Source of the DNA: Mallotus nudiflorus
Lineage: Eukaryota; Streptophyta; Magnoliopsida; Malpighiales; Euphorbiaceae
Length of the DNA stretch: 64,000 nt
Reading direction: 5' to 3'
NCBI GenBank assembly: GCA_947683625.1
Contig: CANTUR010000620.1
Span: 531,501-595,500 of the forward strand
Shown here piece by piece: positions 13,527-22,437 of the stretch; the stretch's first letter is position 1, and the number at the start of each line of letters is the position of its first letter. The position numbers and the translations under genes were made by a program. Below the pieces are notes generated by a model, which saw only the letters and a list, made by a program, of their open reading frames with translations, was not told the DNA's origin and searched no databases.

Positions 13527-13941
13527 AGTTATTTTAGTTATAGTTTTCAATTGTTTTTATTGTTTCTCTTTGTTTATATTTGTTAAAAATAAAAAAATAA
13601 AAATTATGAGATATATAAAAAAATTATTATTTTTATCATTAATACTAATACAAGTAAAAAATTTATTTATGGCCTTAATTTTGTCATTAATAATGAAAAA
13701 ATAATTTAAAAATAAAAAATAAACAAAAATCAACACAATCAACAACTATAAAATTTTATCAATTTTTGTTGTTTCATTGTTTGAGTTGTTGTTTTTAGTT
13801 TTTTTATTGTTTCGGTTTGTTGATATTTTTTCAACTTTTTGTTTTTGTTAATATTACAAATACATCATAAGGATTATAAACTTGTTACATATTGATGATC
13901 AATAAGTATCAACTAATTTTTTTAAATAAACAAAAGAAGTT
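13527..13941. repeat. Copy 2 of the tandem repeat and AT-rich flank
   Basis: The first 240 bases continue the pre-insertion site of H and include the second copy of the 640-823 repeat (about 13578-13765). The rest is TTTTTGTTG-rich sequence with no recognised feature and no gene. Confidence 0.55.
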
Positions 13942-15938
13942 TGTAGACGGGGGGGTTTAGCGCGCGTTCAAAATTTTAGCAACTGCGACACTGTTTGTGC
14001 TAAGGGCTCTAGAGAATACACTGTTATATCACAAAGATATAACGTAGAGATAAGGAATCACCACCTAGGGTAATAACTGGAACAAATCGAAGGTGGTGGT
14101 AACTTGATTCCCTAAAAGAAAGTTAACATCACAACTAGGAGATTATGGATATGGAATACCAACTTCTTTTAGTCTTATATTCATTTAGAATTAGTTTATT
14201 AATTACTAAGTTATTCCCTTTTCACATACAATTTCATTTAAACCCTATTTAGCATCCATTTAGCTCCAAGGCAACTAGTCATGAAAGAGTACATAAAAAA
14301 TGCATTCATAAATGGAAATGGACCCTAAATTGATCTAATCTACATGGTTTATTTACAAATGAGTCTAAAAGGTAATGGGTTTAATTCCTATTTAATTTTA
14401 ATTTCAATGAGTCTAAGTATATTGATTTTAATTCTAAAAAATGAGCTTAATTCTACAATTTATGAAAGGCTTTAAACTAATGGGCTTAAGTCTAATTGAT
14501 TTTGTTTAAGTGAAATGACCCTAAAGTCTACAAATTAAAAAAATGCTTTAAGTGGGCGTTGCTAGTGTCAAGTCAATTTCAATTAAAAGGTAGGTCTAAG
14601 TCTAAATTAACCTAAATGGGACAAAATTGATTTTAAGTTAATTAACACTAACAATTTTTAAAAGGTCTATTTATTATTGGTGAATTTAACCTACATGTGG
14701 GCTTGGGACTTAAAATGAATAAAAAAATTAAAAAAAGCCCAAATAAAAAAATAGAAAAAATAATAATCAAACATACATATTGTGATTTCTAACCCTAATT
14801 CAATTTACATGCAACCTAAAATTAATCTACTATCTCATTAATTTTAATTAAAGTTTACCAAATAAACCCTAATTTACTAAGCATTTTTAAAGTGCAGAAA
14901 AATAAAGATTTCACTATATGTCCCACTACTGGGGCTATTACAACCTACATGGATAATAAAATAGAAAATTATATACAAACCCAATAAAAAACATAGAACA
15001 TAAAAAAAACAACACAAAATAAAAATAAACCTAAAATCTACGTGAAATAACTACAGGTTTAAATCCATAGCATTCCATGGATTTGATATTGGTTCATATG
15101 ATTGCTCCACTGTTCAGTCACTCCTACCAAGAAAGTCAAAACAAACAAAAAATGATTAATATAGAACTCAAAAAAATAATAAATGAATAAATAAAATTAA
15201 AAATAAAATAGAAATTAAAAATAAAGAAAAGAGAAGAAGAAGAAGAAGAGATGGGTGGTGTATATAAATGCTATATTGATTTACTCCTTAGAGTTTTTGT
15301 TTACCGTTTGTTGTTGGAATAGAATTTGTAGGCTTGATTTTTATTTCTCAGGCTTTACTGTTATTTTTAAGAACTCATGAACAAGAAAGAAAATAATAGA
15401 AAGAAGATTTTTTTTTGTCTCTCCATAACTCTCTCTATATAAAAAGCCTTTTTTTCTTTGTACAAAAGCCTTTTTTTTCTGCCCAAAAAGGGAACCACTT
15501 ACTTTAAAAATATGTCCACCTTTTATAAACTAGGAGGCTAACCTCCTGTGATTTATCAAGATTTCATTTTCGAAATTTATTTATAAAACAACCTGATAAA
15601 TCTTGGATTATCTTTTTTTTACAATTATTAATTTTTTATCCAATAAAAAACTAGGAAAAATATTTTCAAAATTAAAAAAATTTGGATGGAAACCCGTTGA
15701 AGCTGTACAATTTCGATCAAAATTACATAATTCCCTTTTTTAATTACCAAATGACCCTTGAAAGAATCAAAACTTGTCAATTAGGTCCCTAAAGAAAACA
15801 TTACAATTAAGTCCTTAAAAATACAATTAAGCGTTAAGATTGATAAATCAATAACCATAGACCTATTCGCAATAAATTTTCATCATTAGAGTCGTTTGTC
15901 ACATCCACACTCGACTATCCCGAAATTAGGAGCTTACA
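13942..15938. mobile_element. Solo LTR of a third family (Ogre/Tat-like, tentative)
   Basis: A 1,997-base unit begins TGTAGACGGGGGGG at 13942 and ends GAGCTTACA at 15938. It is flanked by perfect 5-base duplications AAGTT (13937-13941 and 15939-15943), which makes it a solo LTR. It is unrelated to the Tekay-like LTRs. Phrases such as GGAATCACCACCTAGGG and the paired TTAGGTCCCT / TTAAGTCCTT motifs recall LTRs of plant Ogre/Tat-type Ty3 elements; that comparison is from memory and weak. Orientation is uncertain. TATATAAA strings at about 15258 and 15434 would suit the plus strand. No coding sequence is seen. Confidence 0.7.
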
Positions 15939-16663
15939 AAGTTGTTAGACATTTTAATAAACAAATTAAAGTAAAAAATTGTAACGACCTATGTCATGAC
16001 CAAAACTAGGAGTCATAACTAGCGCTTGGGAACAGAAATTTTTTCGAATCCGGAACCCATAACAAGCCTTAGAAAATAAAATCATGCAATAAATAAATAA
16101 AAGTACGACATAATTAATTTTTTTTTGAATCAATATATAAAATAAATACTCCCAATCCTTTTATAAATAAATACATAATCACATAGTGTTCAAATACAAA
16201 TTCTCAGAGTATTTAATATCAAAATGAAATAATACTCTTCCGATACAATAACACTACTACTGCAGTTTCTAGAATACAAATCAGAGTTCAGAATATACAT
16301 TTACATAAAATAGCCGGGACTGAAGAACACCGACGAGGAACTCTACAACTAAGGTCTGACGATATGGGATGTCCTGAAAAAAATAATTGAGGGGGGTCAA
16401 ACCTCACTGAGTGAATTATTATACTATATATACATACATGAAAAATAAACCATAACAATCAGGCATTCTTATATGTATATGTATATACACACATTTCACA
16501 CGAATGCCAAACTCTGCCTTTATAAATATACTAAATATAGAAAATGTTTAGTTTAATTTATGAAGGATTCATAGAACCCTAATAATAGCAACCTCAAATA
16601 ACCCCATCATCACTCTAGCCATACAGGCTTAATTGATTCCAAATAGAACACTTATTCCAATCT

Positions 16664-16905
16664 GGACAGCAGATTGGCCCCGAGACACTAAGTCGACCAA
16701 GCTCCAGCAGTCTGGCTGTCAGTGTGATTGGCCTCGAGACACTTGGTCAACTGAGCTCCAGCAATCACACTATCTATCACCTCACATCTCAATCAACCCA
16801 ATAGATCATTCATTCCACTATGGACAGTAGACTGGCCCCGAGACACTAAGTCAACCGAGCTCCAGCAGTCTGACTGTCAGTATGATTGGCCCCACAATCA
16901 CACTA
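16664..16905 (-). repeat. 158-bp tandem duplication inside LTR B
   Basis: The block starting GGACAGCAGATTGGCCCC at 16664 recurs from 16822 as GGACAGTAGACTGGCCCC with the same following CCGAGACACTAAGTC and CTCCAGCAGTCTG phrases. Other LTRs here carry only one such block, itself made of two GGAGCTCGGTTGAC-type units, so B has three to four units. Confidence 0.75.
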
Positions 16906-19478
16906 CCTATCATACCATTAATCTTAGTCAAATCAATCAAATCAATTATAATCACCACAATTAATTCTCACTCAACCCTTATCTATCGCACCGGTACGTA
17001 CACGGCCCTAGTGCTGCCCACTAGGAACGACGTTCTATTGATATCCTTCATTAAAAATAAATCTTTTATTCTGAAAATAATTAATGTGGAGCAATATTCA
17101 TAATAATAAAATCAACCATATATATATATACCAAAAATATACCTAAATATACTCAGTATATTTCGGGTATATATATATGTCAAACAAAATATGAAATATA
17201 CTAAAGGTAAACCATTAAAAGAGTTAAAAACAATTAAGTGCATATTAGTAATATAACATGCATTTTCTCAAAAATATACCTAAATATACAAAAGATACAT
17301 CCTAAGTACACAAATCATTTAATAAAACATTTGTGTATAAATATTCATTTAAATATGTGTTTAGGTTTAACATATATTCACATTCTATTAAAATAACCTA
17401 ATTTTCTAGCATGCATATATTGCAATTAAACCCTAAGTATACCACTAATGTTTTAGGTTTCAATTAATAATAAAACATACATTTATTTGGGAAAATATAT
17501 CAAAAATATACCAAAAATAAACTTAAAAATAATTTAAGTATAGGTTTATAATATAGCATGCAATTATTCAAGAATAAACCTAAAATACACTCATCATTAA
17601 ATAAAAAAATTATGGTTCGATGTACATTTAAATCGTGTATAGATATTAAATTATATCAAACATAAACCTAAATACCCAATATACATATATCAAAAATAAA
17701 CTCTAAATATACCAGTGATATATTAAATGTATATAGAAAATATACAAACATTTATATATCAAGATACACTAAAAATAAATCAAAAATATACCAAATCATA
17801 TTATAATTAAATTACTGTTTAAAACATATAATGAAAATGAAAAATCCTAAGTTATGCATCCTATATGCAATGCGTATATATACAGTATAATAACTCACAT
17901 GTTAGCGCTCCACGAGAAAAACTCGGCGGGCCTGATCCACTAGGCCTTGGTCTCGGTGCAACTAAACAAACAAATGACAACATGAATCAGAATAAGTCTA
18001 TCGACATTCTAGAGACTTACTCTAAGAATATTAGACATATGATTGGAATAAGAATTCGATCGGACATCACGTTTTACGAGAATTCTACCAAAAATCTGGC
18101 AGAACCTCCCTTGTAAAATGGACATCTCTCAACTCAAAGAGTAGAGCCGGTCTTGCAAAGAAAATACACTTTGAATAAACACAATTCACAATCCCTCGAT
18201 CAGACTCCAAGCTACAATTTCACCGACCGAGGTCCACAATTCACAGAATACTATAGAAGAGATGAAAATTTTCAAAAATACCCTTCAATACTCAAAATAT
18301 AACAATTTAGATATTCAAATGCTAAAAATATTTATTTAATTGATAAATACACAAAAACCCTAATTTTTAATAAAATATTATTAAAAGTCGATAATTCTCA
18401 ATAAATTCATAAATATTAAAAAAAATACATTTTATAAATCTAAATTACATAATTAACCTTAAAACTCATTAAAAATCGATAAAAACTCATTTATTTAGAA
18501 AAAGTGTATATTATATAAATAATTTGAAAATAATTTACGAAAAATAGTTTTAATTAGTTAAAAATACTAAATAATTTATAGAAATCATTTTTATACCTTA
18601 AATAAGTATTAAAACCAATTTAATTACATTTTTAGCCAATTTAGTATCAAATTACCAAAATACCCCTAGTTTCTTAAATTCTCTAAAATTAATCAAAAAT
18701 TCACCAAAAATAATATAATTACACAAAATTAATTTTCTCAACATATAATTCAATCATATCAATAAATATACTCAATTAACCAATTAATTTCAATAAAACA
18801 CATAATTAATCTAATTTTTCCAAAATTACATAAAATAAATAAATTCAAAATAAATTTATAAAATTCACAAAAATTACAAATAAATTTCTAAAATGCATTT
18901 CAACACCTATAATTACCATAAAACACAATTTCATAATTTAATTAATTAATTTTCGAAAATTAGAAAATACTAATAAAATAATAAAAAATTCACAAAAATC
19001 AAAACAATTCCCAAAAATTCTAGACTGTTGTAATATCCCGTGTTTTAAAATATTTTTACAATATACCGGGATATACAGTGTTAATAATTTTTGTGTATAT
19101 ATTACGATGTTTTTATGAGTTAATATCTATTTAAAACCTATTTTTAAATACTGTGTTTTATTTACAGTGCTTTACATAAAATTTTCCCAGGACTTGTATT
19201 TTCGGAGAAATTTTCACGTAAATAATTTATTATTAATTATTTTAAATATATTTTCGGACTTGCACGAACTCATACATATTTTTAAAATATTATACACCAT
19301 GTATACATATAATTATTTATTTAATTAGGGTTTAGTATTACCCTAATATTTTATTAATTATTTATTAGTTTTATTGTTATTTAATTATTTTTATTTAATA
19401 TAAATTATTAAAATATTAAAATTTTATGTGTGTGGTGTATATTTAATGTTTGTAATTTAATATTATTTTAATATATAG

Positions 19479-19485
19479 TATAAAG
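19479..19485 (+). promoter_or_regulatory. TATA box of the 5' LTR of A
   Basis: TATAAAG followed by AT repeats and then, about 70 bases on, the C/T-rich start of the GC block. The 3' LTR copy is at 27717-27723. Transcription would start near 19510-19560 (inferred from position only). Confidence 0.5.
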
Positions 19486-19780
19486 TATATATATATATAT
19501 ACATATAACACATCAAAAATCAAAAAAATTAGAAAATTACCATTTTGCCCCCGAGCCTCCTTCTTCCCTGATCTTCACCCTCACCGCCGTCTGGTCGCTG
19601 CCATGCCGATTTCTCGCCGTTGGTGTGCCGTCCGGTGTGCCACCACCTTCCCCAGCCTCTTCCGCCGACGCCTGGAAGCCATTTTTGGCCGGAGAAGCCG
19701 AAAGTCGAGCTATCGTCGATCACGTCGATTACGGCCACCATTTTCAACACCGCTGGTCTCTTTCTTCTCCTTAAGCTCCG

Positions 19781-20697
19781 ATGAGTGTGATTCTAGCTTT
19801 GGTTTGAGCTAAAATGGTCTAGAATTGCTTAGGTTTCGAATTTTCAATTTCGGTCACATTAGGGTTTTTGATTTTTTTGAGCTTTGAATTGGTTGATTCA
19901 TGAAAAATCCCTTCACAAATTTTGATCCTAGTAGCTTAATATACATGTATGAATTTTTTTTGAATTTTTGGAGATTTTTTGGATTTTTGGGTATTTTTGA
20001 ATATTTAATATTATTTTCTAATTTTCGAAAATTAATTATTTAAATTATGAAATTTGGTTTTATGGTTAAATTAGGTGTTGAAATGAATTATAGGAATTTA
20101 TTTGGAATTTTTATGAATTTCTAAGTATTTATTTTGAACTATTGAAGTTTATGTGAATTTGGGAAATTAGGGTTAATTATGTTTTTAATTGAATTTAATT
20201 GGTTAATTGAGTTTAATTATTGATATTATTGATAAATATGTTGAGAAAATTAATTTTGGATAATTGTATAATTTTTGGTGAATTTTGAAGTAATTTTAGT
20301 ATATTTATTTATATAGGGGTATTTTGGTAATTTTACCCTAAATTGGCTAAAAATGTAATTTAATTGGTTTTAATAATTATTTAAGGTATAAAAATGATTT
20401 CTATAAATTATTTGGTATTTTTAACTAATTAAAACTATTTTTCGTGAATTATTTTCAATTATATATATAATATACGGTTTTTCTAATAAAATGAGTTTTT
20501 ATCGGTTTTTACAGTGTTTTAAGGTTAATTATGTAATTTCTATTTATAAAATGAATTTCTATGTTGTAAGGATATTTTTGGTATATCTGGAATTGTTATG
20601 TGATTGTGGACCCCGGTCGGTGGACTGTAGTTTGGAGTTCGACCGTGGGATTTTGATTGTGCTTTGTGTAGTTTTTTCGAAGTGTATTTCCTTGTAG
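19781..20697 (+). other. Putative LTR intron 1
   Basis: The donor position follows GAGCTCCG-type sequence. The 5' LTR of A has ATGAGT here (GT lost), but the 3' LTR has CCG|GTGAGT at 28034 and D, Z2 and B keep GTGAGT on the minus strand. The acceptor is TTCCTTGTAG|GGT ending at 20697 (TTACAG|GG in the 3' LTR, TTGCAG in C). The intervening 0.9 kb is strongly AT-rich. Inference only. Confidence 0.4.
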
Positions 20698-20703
20698 GGT
20701 CGC

Positions 20704-20723
20704 CTCTACTCTTTTGAGTAGAG
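20704..20723 (+). promoter_or_regulatory. Conserved 8-bp LTR hairpin
   Basis: CTCTACTC (20704-20711) pairs with GAGTAGAG (20716-20723) around TTTT. Copies are at 28949-28968, 37494-37512, 52232-52250 and 59129-59145, with a family II version at 7106-7121. In F the top pair is changed on both sides (CTCTACTT/AAGTAGAG), so pairing is kept. It is followed by GAGATGTCC and TTTTAC...GTAAAA arms. Confidence 0.6.
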
Positions 20724-21322
20724 AGATGTCCATTTTACAAGGGAGGTTCTGCCAAATTTTTGATAGAATTCTCGTAAAACGTGATGTCCAGTCGAACCCT
20801 AATTATGTTTCCGTATTTAATACTCTAGATCGAATTCTAGGATTTCTGTTAGGTTTATTCTGATGTCGATTATTTATTGCTTGTTTAGTTGCGCCGAGAC
20901 CGAGGGCTAGTGGACCCGGCCCGTCGGACCCGTCTCATGGAGCGCACTAGGTGAGTTACTATACTATATATATATGCTTAGAAATGCATGTTTTATGTTG
21001 ATTAAATATGCATAAATAATTTGATTATTTCTTAAGTTTATATTAAGTATATTTTTGGTTTATTTTTGGTATATAATAAATTATATACATGTTTTGTTAA
21101 TAAAATATATTTTAAATATTTTAAATATATTTTTAGTTTAATTTATGATTTGACTGGATTTATTTGGCGTATATATACTCGAAATATACCTAGTTTACTT
21201 TTAGTATATTTCTGGTATATATATGGGTTATATTGTTATTTCATTTACATTCATGCATCATTTATTTTTGTGAATGAATCTTTTATATTATTAATGATGA
21301 AGGATATCGATAGAACGTGCTA

Positions 21323-21361
21323 CCTAGTGGGCAGCACTAGGACCGAGTACGTACCGGTACG
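21323..21361 (+). promoter_or_regulatory. Conserved stem-loop plus 12-bp palindrome island
   Basis: CCTAGTG (21323-21329) and CACTAGG (21335-21341) form a 7-bp stem with a 5-base loop. They are followed by the perfect palindrome CGTACCGGTACG at 21350-21361. The island begins with GATAGAACGTGCTA and is retained in every family I LTR here; more diverged versions are in Y (about 7591-7640) and G (about 59710-59762). AT-rich sequence on both sides is far less conserved. Confidence 0.55.
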
Positions 21362-21453
21362 CCTATAGTATTTAGGCTATACTACTAATCATTTACGGAT
21401 ATTGATTGATTATGATTATTGATATGTGTGAGATATGGTTTGGGTGTGATTGT

Positions 21454-21541
21454 TGGAGCTCGGTTGACCAAGTGTCTCGGGGCCAATCACACTGGCAGTC
21501 AGACTACTGGAGCTCGGTTGACTTAGTGTCTCGGGGCCAAT
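21454..21541 (+). repeat. Two-unit tandem motif in the LTR
   Basis: Two units of TGGAGCTCGGTTGAC...GTGTCTCGGGGCCAA about 54 bases apart. All family I LTRs in the window have at least two units. LTR Y has a variant series with ACTGGGGCCGA...GACACCGCCA at 7668-7860. Confidence 0.7.
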
Positions 21542-21808
21542 CTACTGTCTAAATGGATTAAGTGGATATATTTGGATTAAGTGAGCCTGTATGGCTAGAG
21601 TGTTGTCTAACACTATTTTTGAGGTTGCGATATTCTAGGGTTCTATGTGATCCTTCATAAACTGTGATTTTTAATACAAATATATAAAAATGATTTTTCT
21701 GCATCTGTGTGAATTTTCCTGTATATATATTAGATATATATATATACTGTTGACTGTATGCATTATTATTTAGTGTGTATGTATATATATTATAGTAATT
21801 CACTCAGT

Positions 21809-21865
21809 AAGGTCTGACTCCCCTCCGTTGACTATTTTTCAGGAGAGTCAACATCTTCAGACCTT
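21809..21865 (+). promoter_or_regulatory. Nested hairpin enclosing a putative splice acceptor
   Basis: Outer arms AAGGTCTGA (21809-21817) and TCAGACCTT (21857-21865); inner arms GTTGACT (21827-21833) and AGTCAAC (21846-21852). The TTTTTCAG|GAG site lies in the apical loop. In D the outer arms are GAGGTCTGA/TCAGACCTC, so the terminal pair differs on both sides and still pairs. H keeps the stem with one G-T wobble, and G forms GTGAGGTCT/AGACCTCAC. Confidence 0.6.
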
Positions 21866-21911
21866 AGTAGCAGGTCGATACGCCGGATTTCTTCCGCCCC
21901 GACTTCTTTAT

Positions 21912-22164
21912 GTAAATTATTTACTTGAGTCTTATTTTTATAATCTAGACACTGCAGTAGTTGTAAATTAATTGTGGGATTTCATGTATTTTATTTAAAG
22001 AGATGTATTATATTGAAACTGGATTTGTACTGAAAGATTATATATATGAGATGAGATTTGATTTAAATCCAGTGATGAGAATGTTATTATTATATTTATG
22101 ATTTTTATTTTCGCTGCATATTATATGGTTATTGTTATTATTGCATGATTTATTTTATTTTTAG
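21912..22164 (+). other. Putative LTR intron 3
   Basis: Donor TTTAT|GTAAAT at 21912 (family II Y: CTAC|GTAAGT near 8193) and acceptor TTATTTTTAG|GCTTGC ending at 22164, with AT-rich sequence between. The GCTTGCTACGGG island after the acceptor is conserved in all LTRs. Inference only. Confidence 0.35.
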
Positions 22165-22182
22165 GCTTGCTACGGGTTCTGG

Positions 22183-22194
22183 ATTCGAAAGAAT
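22183..22194 (+). promoter_or_regulatory. Terminal LTR hairpin with GAAA loop
   Basis: ATTC/GAAT arms around GAAA, extended by GG...CC with one bulged T, in the last 60 bases of the LTR. In LTR H it is GAATTC/GAATTC around a 4-base loop. The island continues with TAGCGCCGGTCATGGCCCC to the LTR end. Confidence 0.4.
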
Positions 22195-22244
22195 TCCCGT
22201 TCCCTAGCGCCGGTCATGGCCCCTATTTTGGGTCGTGACAAAGT

Positions 22245-22256
22245 TGGTATCAGAGC
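22245..22256 (+). other. Primer-binding site, initiator tRNA-Met
   Basis: TGGTATCAGAGC starts 4 bases after the 5' LTR. It is the standard plant primer site complementary to the 3' end of initiator tRNA-Met. The same site on the minus strand in D is 46278-46289. Confidence 0.9.
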
Positions 22257-22437
22257 GGAGTTCTGTGTCAGGGCTTAGTTTTGTGAGTTGTGGCCCTAGT
22301 TTTAAAGTTGTGTTTTCTGTTGAACTACTGCAGTGTATTAGGTTCGAGTATGTCTTGATAAGTATTCCTTGCTGTAGCTTCTAGCGTTATTCCTCCATTG
22401 TCTGTTTTGTCTGAATCTTTCCATTTGTCTTTTCAGA

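Larger units (their letters stand above)
20951..21842 (+). other. Putative LTR intron 2
   Basis: Donor CACTAG|GTGAGT at 20951 (same at 29196 in the 3' LTR). Acceptor CTATTTTTCAG|GAG ending at 21842. Family II LTR Y has CTT|GTAAGT near 7361 and TTTCTTTCAG|GAG near 8149 in the corresponding islands; G has CCT|GTGAGT near 59429. The segment is AT-rich but contains the 21296-21370 and 21454-21541 islands, so it may be two introns or none. Confidence 0.4.
19029..22240 (+). repeat. 5' LTR of element A
   Basis: 3,212 bases. In order: an AT-rich first 450 bases with a TATA box at 19479; a GC-rich block (19550-19790); AT-rich sequence; a hairpin island (20600-20950); AT-rich sequence; a palindrome island (21296-21370); two GGAGCTCGGTTGAC repeats (21454-21541); a nested hairpin island (21800-21870); AT-rich sequence; and a terminal island (22165-22240). 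Borders between islands and AT-rich parts resemble splice sites. Confidence 0.95.

Noticed and set aside
19603..19812. 69-codon frame ending SSFGLS, similar to 27859-28065 and to minus frames in Z2 and D
   Set aside because: Similarity follows from LTR identity; upstream parts differ in frame between copies and the shared end spans the putative splice donor. Kept only as part of the LTR leader.
20491..20697. 68-codon frame repeated at 28736-28966
   Set aside because: AT-rich LTR sequence with premature variation between copies; no signal, domain or start context supports a gene.
21558..21803. 81-codon minus frame repeated at 29792-30037
   Set aside because: It runs over the conserved LTR islands on the opposite strand; conservation is of the DNA, not of reading frame.
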